A stretch of DNA of 64,000 bases from Diphasiastrum complanatum (Eukaryota > Streptophyta > Lycopodiopsida > Lycopodiales > Lycopodiaceae), in assembly GCA_029204225.1 (NCBI GenBank), contig CM055105.1, positions 48,059,688 through 48,123,687 on the forward strand, given 5' to 3'. The translations under genes were made by a program, and so were the position numbers. A model generated the notes under the pieces. The model searched no databases. It was not told the DNA's origin and saw only the letters and a list, made by a program, of their open reading frames with translations. Positions 1 through 12,457 of this stretch are shown here, one piece after another (the first letter of the stretch is position 1; the number at the start of each line of letters is the position of its first letter).

Positions 1-424
1 GTTACAGGTTCTGGCAAGATACACTTGAGTTTGACTGCTTTTGTAAACTCGCAAATGTCTTTGAGCCATTGTTTGGGCAACTGGCTGCTATTCTGCAGTT
101 TAGTGGCAATTGTAACAAATTGAACCCCTTTTAGGAGCTCTGCATAGTTTTCAGATGAATGACTGTGTACCTGCATCTTGTAAATGCGTTGTAGCAAGGG
201 ATAATGATATTGATATGCTTACTTGCCCTGTTCTTATGTAGTCCTTCGAGTTGACAATATGAAAATGGTTTTAGCAGTGGTGTGGTTTTAGATTTCATAC
301 TCAGGTTTATAAATTTCTTATGCATAATGCAATATGTTTTTGCAATACAACGATTTCCATGTTTTGGCTGAATTTTGATTGGAATGGATGATGCTATGCT
401 CAAGTTGGGTTCTTGTTCTTGTAG
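1..424 (+). other. NOA1 intron, upstream part
   Basis: No exon could be recognised here. The stretch ends in a pyrimidine-poor but usable acceptor (tag at 422-424) directly before the first identifiable NOA1 exon. The residues expected just before the G1 motif in the family are not encoded here, so the preceding exon probably lies outside the window. Short open frames in this stretch show no family resemblance. Confidence 0.6.
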
Positions 425-3400
425 GGTTCTGCTAATGTTGGGAAGTCAACATTCATAAATGCCCTACTCAGTAAGTATCTGTTCCCTTTCATTGGATGTA
501 CTAGATTCTCTCCATTACAGCTGATGTGTACGTTATCATCTGTCAAATTTGGAGAACTTATTGTGCAGAAGAGATGGCTCGAAGGGACTATATAGCTGCT
601 GCAGCCCAAAAGTACAAACCCATTCAGTCAGCAATGCCCGGAACTACAATTGGCATCATCCCGATAAATGCATTTTCCGGTGGTGGAGTAAGCATCCTAC
701 CTAGCCCACTGCTAAGGACTAAATCTTGTACCTTGCTGTATCCACCAAAGAACTTGCTGAGGCTGTTTCGATATTCTTAAACTCAAATTTTTTGTTTTCT
801 AATTTTATCATGTGGATGCAGCGGGCACTCCTACATGATCTTTCCTTGGTTACTATGGATCTTTATCCATTTTGTAGTTTATAATGGTGACTTGGAATCT
901 CAAATAGCTTCTTCTTGGATCCTTAAGTAAGGCAGGACTAATATCTTGTTTTTCCATTGAGATGTTCACAGAGTTTAATTGACACACCAGGAGTTCACCT
1001 TCACCATCGCATTCAAACTGCTGTTGAGCCAAAGGATCTTCCACTGCTAGCTCCCCGTGGTCGAGTGAGGACACAGATTGTATCAAGTCCTGACACTCCA
1101 GACAAAGCTCATATACAACCAGAGTTAACTGAGACTGCAGACCATTCTGATGATCAACAAAAAACGTTTGGTGTTCTAGAGGATCATTTTAGCACAGACT
1201 CAACAACAGGATTGTGCACTGGTCTTGTGGGTACAACTTTGTTCTGGGGAGGCGTTGTTAGAATAGACGTACTGAAGGTGAGTTTCTTAATAGGAGAAGT
1301 CCACTTGACTTTTAGGAGATTGTTCATTTGCTGACTTGCAGCGGAATGCGTTCCGCTACAAAAACATTCCAGAATGAGCATTCTGGACAGTGGAAGGCTG
1401 TCTGGAATGCAATCTTTTTTTTAATCTTTCTTTTTTAAAGGAAAAAACAATCTGTTGCAGATTTGATACCGCTTTTCCTACATATGATATTTTGAAAGAC
1501 ACTTTTGAATACTAGGTACAAAGTCAGGGGACATGCTTGGTTCTGAACACCATTTTTTTTCTCTCGGAGCTTTTAGAATTGACTCTCTTTTTGGCATGGG
1601 CGAGCATATCCCAGTTTACATTATTGAGGTTTCAACTTCATTGTTGTTGGCTTCAAATGTATCACAATCTCATTTCAGTTGTCTTTGGAACTTTTAGATG
1701 AATGTTAAAAAATAGCTTCTACAAAAAAGAAAGTGCAATTGACAGTTCCCCTAAAAAAATTTCAACAAAACACAAAAAAAAATTAAGTTAAAAAAACAAA
1801 TTTCCAAATTTTTTTTTTTTTTTTGATCTGGGAAATTCTAATCCTAGTTACCAGACTGTGGTCTGGAATGCGTTGCCATTCCGGAACACATTCTGACACA
1901 TTCTGGAACGAGCTGCATCTCTAGGCTGCACATATGAAATGCTGTTTGGTTCTTGTCAGATAATGTATGGCTAAAACCAGCTCTGAATGCAGGCATCTCG
2001 AACTACGAAGTTGATATTTTTTGGCCCTAATGTGCTACCTATAATCACTATGCTGACCAGAGAAGCTGATGCATTTTATCATGTAAGTTTTGTTACAAAA
2101 GAAAATGATCACATGATAGAACTGGAATCCATAAGATATTTAATGAACATATATATCAGTGATTCTTATAAATATCATTGATCTGGATAAAACAACTCTG
2201 TTTGTGCATTTAGATCTTTGCTGCATTTAAAGGATTTTCCTATAGCTTTTAAAGAGCATTTTGATATTTTCTTCTTGTCAAGATAGTGATGTTATGAAAG
2301 TATACAAGGCCATTGAATTGCCCTGTGCAGTGTATCTGTTTGCTTCAATAGACAGAAATGGTCAGATGCTATCCTTGATTCTGTCTACAATTGGAGCAAA
2401 TGTAAAATCATGAGGATCTTGGGTATCTTTGCTAGTACTTCGTGATATAAATATTTGCTTCAAAGTGGTCCATTGCTGCACTCCACTGCTGCATTGGCCA
2501 GTTTTGAGTAACAATCAGCTAGACCAGTGTTGGGCAGTTCTCACATATTTAGGACACTACCGGTTCAGGGCATTGCCATCTTTGAAACCAAGAATTGCAA
2601 ATTCATGGAATTTTGACATCCTCCTGCTTACCGGTTCGTAACTTCATAATCAAATCCTACAAAATAAGTCTTAGCAGTTGTAAATCTGACAGTTATTTTC
2701 CAAAGGTTCCAATATAAGGCTCTCTATAGATATTTTCTTAGTATTTAATAATAGCAATTATACATATATATGTTAGAAGACTTCATAAGAAACACAAAAG
2801 TCATGCTTCACACTCAAACGAACTTTAGGTGCAACGATTTACTTCACGGGCGAGGTCTCTGGTTCAAAAGAAATCAACAATCCAAACAATGTGACTTATA
2901 TGCAAGCCGGTAAAAAAAAGTCTTGTTGAACACCATTTGACACTCCAATCATCAACTACTTGTAAAAAACCCAAACTCAGTGAAGCCTACGTTCTCATCT
3001 AGCGTGATGTCCTGTACGTATTCCCTTGGTATTTGTTACTCGTGTTTCTGTCCATAAGCACTTCTTCTAGTTTTATGCTACCTATTTCCTTTATTGTCTC
3101 CATTGTTTATAATTTTCTGTTGTTAATATCTTCCCTTCATTTCTGTGAAGGCATTGAGAGCTAGGGTAGACATTCCCTGTAAAAGTTTTGCTGCATTGAA
3201 GCTTCCCTTGTTTTGGAAAATAAACCTATTTGGGCTTCACCAATAGATTTCTTTTCTTTTCTATTAAGAAATTTTTCATGAAGGAAGTTGCAGATAGATT
3301 TCAATACATACAACATTCTGACATGCTGAGTTCTGAAATGCTGGAACTAAATGGAATTTGGCTAAAAAAACATCAGGATTAGGCTTATGGCATAGTGTAA

Positions 3401-6400
3401 GTCTGAATGATCGTTAAGAAGTACTTCAGGTGCAAGAAGATCATTATTGCTACAGACAACCATGTTGTTACTGGTGAAATAGTCAGTTCTGCATGGAGCC
3501 GTAATGACTCTTCTGTGGGCCTGTAAAATGACATGTCAATCTGCAGCAAAGGAAGCATTCTCAGTAACTCCAAATGCTGCAACTTGGCACCATCACACCT
3601 ATAAAGTCCTCAATCCAAGGATCCTATTCTAAGCATGCCAATCACAAGCAACACAAGGGAACCTGATGGTGGACAAACCAACCCAACCAAACCTAGATCG
3701 AACGGATCTAGCCCCCAAGCTATGGATCAATCACTCAGAGAGGAATGAGGCATCACACCAGCAGCCTGCCACCGGTCATGCTATCAAGCATACACTAGTG
3801 AGAGCCCAATAGGTATACTTATACCCTCCAAGGCCCATGCACCACTAGTAGTGCACTGTGACACCTCACTGGACACCTCTGCAGCCTATTTGAGCCACGT
3901 CATCCAGTTCCCCAATGACTCACTGATAGACCCATACAAATCCACCATCAAGTGGTTAGGCCTACAACCATTAATTATGACCATGTACACATAAGGGCCC
4001 CAATTCCCTTATAGTCACAATTAACTTACGGGTTGTTGGTCTACCGGTCCCTAGCGTGGATACGCTACCCGAGACCAGTCATGGGCATGACATTCTTCCC
4101 CCCTTATTTAAGTTCTGTCCTCAGAACTTAAAACTGGGAAAGATCCTCCTTAAGCTTCCTTCTTGTTCCTAGGAATCGTCATCGTCTGTATATCCCTTCC
4201 ATCGAACCAGATGCTCGATAACTATACGATTTCTCAATTGTTTAGTTCCTGTTTCCAAGATCTTTCCGGGTTCAAGTGGAGACACACCCGATGATTCATC
4301 CAACAGGTCCAGGATGCTTTCCTTCACGTAGACTCTTCTTGAGACGGCTAACGTGAAACACGGGATGCACTTGAGATCCTTCCGGGAGTTTCATTCGGTA
4401 AGCTAAGGATCCGATCTTTTTCAAGATCTTAAACGGTCCTCTATATCTAGGGGATGATTAGTAATGCTAGCCGGTACGCATTACACTTGAATCCATCGAG
4501 ATTCTCAAAAATACCCAACCCCCCCACTTGGAAGTCTCTCGGCGATCTTTTCAGACTTGCATCATTCTCACGTGCAATCTGTAGCATTTCCTGCATATCA
4601 TGTAGGAAATCCGCTACTTTTTGAACTTTGAACGCCCGAGTCTTTACCGCAATGGGTGATATAGGTTTAAAATTATATGTAAACACGCACGGGCTATAAC
4701 CGGTAGCCAAATGCTTACTATAACCCAATCTCCATCAAGGTGACTGCCTCTCTGAGGAGATTGCTATGAAAATGTGAATAGATATCTTAACTGATCTTCT
4801 GCTTATGCAGGTAATTCTTCTTTTAACCGATTAAGTATAACTAGAATCTAAACTATGATTCGTCAATCATAATTCATCGGATTCTTGTCCTATACTCAAT
4901 AAAAGAAGGCAACTACCAATGATCAGAAGAACTTTTAAACTTAGAGTCATCTCTAGTTTAGCAAATATGGCCTGACCAAAAGCGACCAGTGAACTTCGAA
5001 TCGCAAATGTTCAAAATGTCACTTTGGTACCGTAAAGCCTAAACAGTCACCCTATGACTACCTGGTCTATACCCGAATAAACATAGTCGATTTGGTAAGG
5101 TGATCAGTCGTACCAAAATTCCACTAACCTGTTTATTCAGCCGGGGTATGAATACTATCCTCTCCTATGGATTAGGTATTTCCTAGAATCCAAGTTACGA
5201 TTTACCAATCCCAACTCTCCAGATTCTTGAGACCATACCATATCATAAAAGTGTATCACAATTCTTAAAAGACACATGAGCTATTCACAAAGTCCTTTCC
5301 ATCTGGAAAGTTCCAGACTTTTACAACTCACACACAGTGCCAATATAAGGATTGTAATCTAAAAAACGCCCTTACTTTAGACACGGCACAAATTGTCATT
5401 CCAAAGTTAGGGTCCCAATCTAGAATACGTCTAGATTTTCCTCTTTAAGTTCTAATCTAGAATAACTTAAGATTTATCGGACTTTTGAGTTCACAACAAT
5501 CCCATCTATTACAAACGGGAAAAGATAAGGCCCAAAAGTTCTTGTGTATTCTATGCACACACATCTATAAACGAATCTTAAAATGACTCATAGACGTTGT
5601 GACTTATAAGCAATACATCTCAACCATAATATCCATAATTAAGATTACTATTGTTGATTTTCCACAACTAACTCAGAAGTAACGCTCCTGACTCGGTTAG
5701 TTGTATCGGATTTAGAAAATATTTAAATGTCTCGGTGTGGTACCAAAACACCACATTTAATCTGATTTTAAATCACTTCTAGGTCAATAAGCAATTCTCA
5801 ATGAGAAATTACTATAACCCAGCGAGAAATTGTCTTAACACAATTCTCATCAATATGCCTATGTATCAACAACCAGTTTATGCATGCAAATAAACTTAGT
5901 TTACGGAATACTTTGTAGATCCACAGGATTAGTAGTTTGTACAAAAGGTTTTAATGATCCTACAAAGATTCACTGCATAGCATATCTCTACAGATGTCTC
6001 CTGATCTGTACACAACACTTTCATAACCGAGAATCCTGTAACTTGGTTATCCTCTAAGAGAGAATATTTCTCAAAGATTGCTATTTCACATCCAAAATCT
6101 CAACCGGAGACTACTTCAAAAGAATATAGTGCTGGCATGAATTTCCTTCCTTGCATCAACCCACGGATCTTAGTCCAAACTAAGATCAAGTTGACTCTAT
6201 CCAGCAAGGAACAGGTTTCAACAAACCTCCATCTTGCAATAGAATTCCAAGTTCTGACACAAATCAATCGAACTTGTCATCAGCCACTTTTCTACCGCAA
6301 GAGTACTTTCTAAATTTCCCCCCTTTAAATCTTCAAACCAGATATCAACAATAATCCCTAAAGGATTTCTATAATATCTAAATATCCTACCATTTCTGAT

Positions 6401-8241
6401 TTATAAAACAGGTCCATTATCTATAACATATTCCTCCTGGAATTACAGATGCTTCTCCTTGATAACTCTCATTTCTTCCTACTTCTCCCCCTTTTTAACA
6501 GGAAACACCACGAGTTTCCAAGAGGTGCAGATCATTTGAGATTTTCCCAGGAGAAGAGTCTAAGAAGAGATCCGAGAAAATCTTGAAAGCCAAAAGAAAA
6601 GTTGCATCATTGTTAGCAACCATCAATGATGTCCCAACACAGTGACTTAACAAAAGATTTTATGTATTACCAAGCTTGAGAATTGACCCGTAAATCATAA
6701 AAGAATTATTTGAATTTTCAAGTAGAGAAAACAATTTTAGAAAACGGTTTCATTAACCATTTCTGTGACATCGTTCATGGTCAATGGGTAATAATTACCT
6801 TCCAAGGAATCAAAAGAAAACTGGTTAATTAAAGTTCAAGAAATTCACCAATTATCTTTTACAAAGAAATAGCTTGCTGGGTTTCCTTTTTTGAATTTGA
6901 GATATCCAAAAAAGGGGTCATGACCAATATCTCAAATTTCCGGCAAAACACCCGTTTTATGACCGATAGTTTTTGGCATCACTAAGATTTACGGCCTTAG
7001 CCCTTTTCCACAATCTTTACGGTCACCGTAAGGTTTACAGTGACAGATTAAGAAATGGAGAAGCATGAACCGGCTTTTTCTTGTTCTTAACAACAAACAG
7101 TGTTGGTACACCCACGACTTCAAGCACATCAAGAAACAATTTTTTCACTTTTTACAGTTTCCATCCTAGGCTTTTGGGCCGTTTTTTGACCGTCGGTTTC
7201 CGAAAAAAAACGACACCTTGGTCACAAAAAAATCCAAGAATTCCTGTTCTCGGTTGCCCATTGCAGTTAATAAGGCGAATACACATTTCGTTAACTGTGA
7301 AAAAAGCTTTACGGAATTCCACCAGGAATTCACCCCAGTCACAGTTCTATGGGTTGCACTCTTTTGAGGCTTGGGGTTGACCCAAAGCACCGACAAAATT
7401 CGCTTTAGTTTACTCTGGGACATTGTGCAGCGACAAACGGTTTATCCAGTCATCGACAACTTCTGGGCATTACTCACCGGAAAAAATTTCCGTTTTTAAG
7501 CCCAAGTTGTTCTGAATTAATGGCCTATAATTGTCTAAAATGATTTTGCATTTGGTTGTTTTGGTATTTATAGCTTTTATAAAGTTCCATAACACTCTCA
7601 CCCAAGGTTGAGTTGTTATAAAATCAGGGGGTCCATCATTTTTTGGTGATGCTGGGAAAATTTCCAAGAAGACGGGAAAAGCCTCCCCTACCAGAACTTT
7701 ACACATAACCGCTTGCTTTTCTTAACCAAAAAAAACTCGTTCAGTTAGGAATCATTACGGGTATAATTTCTTTTAATAAAGCAATGTCCAAAAAAACGCA
7801 ATTTTTACAGAACACAACGTGCTTATTAAAATTATACCAATGAATTTAGCAAATGGTATCTAAGCCATTACACTACCGAAAAACCCATGTCGATGCAACC
7901 AAATCAAAATTACACAATTTTCAAGGCCATTAGATTCAACCCTAACTGCCAAATAAATCTTGTAGTTCTTAACAAGTAAGAAGCGCCTATGGAAAACTTC
8001 AAAAAAAACGAAAAATTAATAAAAAGCTACCAGACCCCAGCCCCCCACCCACCCTCCTGCCAAACTTGGCCTTACAACTCACTATTTAACAACCAAAACT
8101 TGTTGTTAACAAAGAGTTACACTACCCCACCAATCCCCCCCCCCCTCGCCCCCCCTCTTTTCCTCTCCTTCACGCCCTACCCTCATCAGGTTTTTTCAGA
8201 AACCAAACCCGAATAGAAGAGGGTCTGCGCACGACAGCAAG

Positions 8242-8300
<59 letters not shown>

Positions 8301-11300
8301 GGCCCGAAAGCAGGGAGAAGGGTGCCGCTTTTCCCACAAAATATTTGCAGGAATGCCGATTACACTTCAAACAAGGAAATCTACGAGAAGCATAATCCGC
8401 ACTTTTACCGCATCGTTGCATACTCCACTGAATTCTCGAAATAGTGTCGAGATTCCTTATCACACAACGGAAAAATTCTCACAATTCGAGATTTCTTCTT
8501 GAACCAAATCAATGGCAAAACGTGCTCAGAATTGGCTCTGATACCAATATAAAGTCCTCAATCCAAGGATCCTATTCTAAGCATGCCAATCACAAGCAAC
8601 ACAAGGGAACCTGATGGTGGACAAACCAACCCAACCAAACCTAGATCGAACGGATCTAGCCCCCAAGCTATGGATCAATCACTCAGAGAGGAATGAGGCA
8701 TCACACCAGCAGCATCCTGCCACCGGTCATGCTATCAAGCATACACTAGTGAGAGCCCAATAGGTATACTTATACCCTCCAAGGCCCATGCACCACTAGT
8801 AGTGCACTGTGACACCTCACTGGACACCTCTGCAGCCTATCTGGGCCACGTCATCCAGTTCCCCAATGTCTCACTGATAGACCCATACAAATCCACCATC
8901 AAGTGTTTAGGCCTACAACCATTAATTATGACCATGTACACATAAGGGCCCCAATTCCCTTATAGTCACAATTAACTTACGGGTTGTTGGTCTACCGGTC
9001 CCTAGCGTGGATACGCTACCCGAGACCAGTCATGGGCATGACAACACCAACCAACCAACATAATTCAGGGTGCACGGAACACACTCTAGGATGTCAACAA
9101 CGTTTAAGTATCAATCAAGCAAATACTGAGCCAAATCATCTGATTTCATAAGATACCTAACATGTCCAATCTATCAATCAAGTCCACTTGTGTTTGTTGC
9201 CTGAACAAAATCAATTTGTTTGCAACAAACTGAAAGGATGACGAATCGTTTAACGTGTTTTTAACAGAGTAAAATAGCTGGGATGTCCATTAGGTAAATG
9301 GCTCTAACAAATTATAAAATCAGCTTATAAAGTGACGGAAATGTCACTGAGTAGGACCGTGTTTTTGCTGCTTATTGGTAAAAGACATAGTCCTCTGACA
9401 CCACGTAGGGAAAGAGAAAAGTATAGGCCTAGGCTTTTAGAGGAGGGTGTGTGACAAAATACAATGAAGAATAACCTAAGAGGCAAAGAATTTCTCAGTC
9501 TGAAGAAATTTTAATAATCACCTGAAGAAATGTCAAATTGAGCAGTTTGTTTGAGGGGGTATTCTATCCTTAAGAAAAGACGTTTTTTAAGACTAAACAA
9601 GTCACATCAACAGTAGACGCAAGCCATGAAAGTCAACTGCAGTCTACATGCTTTTGTATATGGACTTAAAATTGTACCTTTTTAATATTATCATTTCACC
9701 CCAGGTAGCTACTTGGCAAACCCCCCATGAGAAACTCTTTGAAATCTGGGAAGTGCTCCTGAACAAGTGTTCAGTTCATGTTCCAGAATGCTGCATTTTG
9801 GAACACACGAACTATGATTTGAAGAGCTTTTTAATATGTCCTGCCCTTATTTACTGCTGCTAAAGCTTCTTCAGAAAGCAAATACTTTTTAAAGTCAAGG
9901 AATGGTTTGAAGTTTAGCTGCTGCTTATTTTGTCTTACCATCACATAGTTTGAACTTTGAAGTTTAGAATTAAGTTGGTTTAAAGTTCTTCTTGGTAATG
10001 GATAGCAATCTAATTCAGTGAATCCTGTTGATCTATTATCAGCAACCATTGTTAATCTGATTTTTTTCAACTTTTTAGTTGTAGGTCATATGAGTCGTCA
10101 ACTTTAGGGGTGCCCTCATCATGGTCATCAGTGCTTATCAATATTTGATGAGTTGTACTAGAAGCAAGTTCTCTTGTATAGATGGTTATTGATCTTAGCT
10201 GTACTAGAAGCAAGCTCTCTTTTGTGGATGCTTCAACCATTAGTTAAGATTGTAAGTAGTAGACAATAGACTTCAAGTTGCTACGAAGCTATGAGAAGTA
10301 AACTAGTCACGAGAATGAAATCACAAGTTCTCTATATTCAAAGCCCCAAGGTGTTCATTCTCGCATGTGAGATCGATATGTTGGAAAAAGTATTCAACAG
10401 TCCTGTATATGTAGTAAATTTGCTATAGAGGTTAATGTGTTGTGTGTATGAAAATACTTATGCTATAATGCTAGCATTTGCTGTGTAATTCAGGAGCAGA
10501 AGAAGAAGAGGATGGAGAGGAGTTAGGAAATGGTATATAGGATGAAAAAGGTGCATCCAAGAATGAAACCAACTAGTGGGAGTGTAAGAATGTATTTCGA
10601 GCACAATATAGAAACTCCTTTATGTGAATAAAATGATAAAGCTGCTAATCATTCTAAGAAGATATATCTGATGCAAACGTATCCACCCTTACAGGATCCA
10701 CCCATGTGTGAAATGTGTCTATTGTAGAAAGTTAAATTTTCCTGATTAGTTTAAGAAAATATATCTTATAGACTTAGAGGAACTGCTACATATAAGGGTG
10801 ATGAAGAAGCTGCGTGATGGTCAATCTCAGACTTTTGTTTTATGTTTTTTCTGCCTTGGTGCTCAGAGTGCCACTTGATGCATCTGAGAGTCCTTGAGGA
10901 GGTACTCATGTTTGAGGGACCATTTGCTCTTGCTGACTACATTCCAGACCTAGTGTCTGTTGCAGTCATGGTTGTGTAGGAAGATGTAAAGTATTATGTG
11001 TCTTAAGTAAGTTGACATCTCTTGTTTTTATTTACCAAAAGGTACTGCTAGTGATGGTATACTCACGATTGCCACACATTGGTAGCTAAACATGATCATT
11101 CCGAGATAACGAGTCACATATAGACACATGGAAATAAACGCAGAGCATATAGGAGTCCTCAATTGATAACACAGAGTGACCATCATTTTACAATTGTAAG
11201 CGATCATAGATCTCCTACAAAGAGCTGTTGTAGAACCCCCAACAGAAAAAAGAGAGAAAACCAATGGACTACAGTTCTTTTAGAAGCTATTTTATGCTAA

Positions 11301-12403
11301 TTTGGTCACTGAAAACTTTTCTTGAAACTCTAGTTAGGGCATAGGAATTGAGATCACTCATGCTTGCTCGACTCAGCATCTAAAGAGTCATAGTTGCGTG
11401 TTTACTAGAATGTTTCAAAAAGCATGTGTGCTCAAACAATGATTGGGGCCTCCAAAATAGCAAATGGCCAAAGTATACCAGATATTGACTCATGATCCAA
11501 AATAGGCCCAATAATCTAGCAATTATGAAAATATGTTGATAAACCTCTTCTCTACAAAAGCATTGCTGTGAATGTGGACATAAAAAAGTGTAACTTGAAA
11601 TACATTTCATGCTAAACAATGGCTCTAACAAATAGTGTAATGGCTTCTGGCCAGTGATGGCCAGCTTGCCAACATATCTGTGGACAGATGTAGTGTAGCC
11701 ACACTTGAGCAGCGATGGACAGCGATCAATTGCTAGTGCTTTATGTAAGCAAACAACCATATGCAATGCTAGAATCGCGATGCAGTAGGCCGCGCTACAT
11801 AGACTGGTATGCAAATAAATAGTGTAATGGCTTCTGGCCAGCGATGGCTTGCCAACATATCTGTGGACAGATGTAGTGTATCTACACTTCTTCCATTCTG
11901 AGCAGCGATGGACAGCGATCAATTGCTAGTGCTTTATGTAAGCAAACAACCATATGCAATGCTAGAATCGCGATGCAGTAGGCTGCGCTACAGCGCCTAC
12001 CAGTTGTGTGTATTCTGCACTATCATGTATTACCTTAAAGCAATCCCATAGCAAGAATAGATAGGCAAAGAATGCACTTACCGTTGATAGTGTGGATCAC
12101 TCTCCGATTGTAGGAGGATGGGCGCTGCAAATCCAGAACTCTATTGCCATGAGAAGGAGAAAAGAGAGAGAGCGTGGGAAGGGAAGAGGAGACGTGCCAC
12201 CTTCCTTATAGGTGATATCATTTGTAGAAGAAGCTTTCAATAGTAGCCGTAGGATGAAGCAAAGTCGATCTTGACTGTTGAAGTAGCAATAAATGCAAAT
12301 GGAGGTTTAAACATTTCCCACCAAAAAAAACTTTTTTTTAGGGAGTCATATATCTTACAAAGCTTATGATTCCAAGTAGCGTAAAATAGTGTCGAGTACC
12401 ATT

Positions 12404-12457
<54 letters not shown>

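Larger units (their letters stand above)
3600..9043 (-). mobile_element. Ty3/gypsy LTR retrotransposon, structurally complete, coding region mostly lost
   Basis: The element is 5,444 bp long and flanked by the 5-bp target duplication ACACC (3595-3599 and 9044-9048). LTRs of 493 and 496 bp differ by four substitutions and one 3-bp indel. Read on the minus strand it has LTR, one spacer base, a primer-binding site complementary to initiator Met tRNA, internal DNA, a polypurine tract, then the second LTR. Only a C-terminal integrase plus chromodomain remnant is recognisable (4140-4728). The rest (about 4740-8500) is AT-rich, without gag, protease or reverse transcriptase. Near-identical LTRs beside a non-coding interior suggest a non-autonomous element mobilised in trans. 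It lies antisense in NOA1 intron 4. Confidence 0.93.

Noticed and set aside
8170-8463. Frame containing a long Leu/Ser repeat
   Set aside because: This is the translation of the (GA)26 microsatellite on the minus strand, not a protein.
9705-9771. Open stretch after an ag acceptor in NOA1 intron 4 (VATWQTPHEKLFEIWEV...) as a possible exon
   Set aside because: It does not fit the family's protein order. The exon at 12509-12621 supplies exactly the expected residues and phase, and no good donor follows this stretch.
11380-11922. 180-codon minus-strand frame in NOA1 intron 4
   Set aside because: It runs through a tandem direct repeat, its product is repetitive at the same period, and it has no family resemblance.
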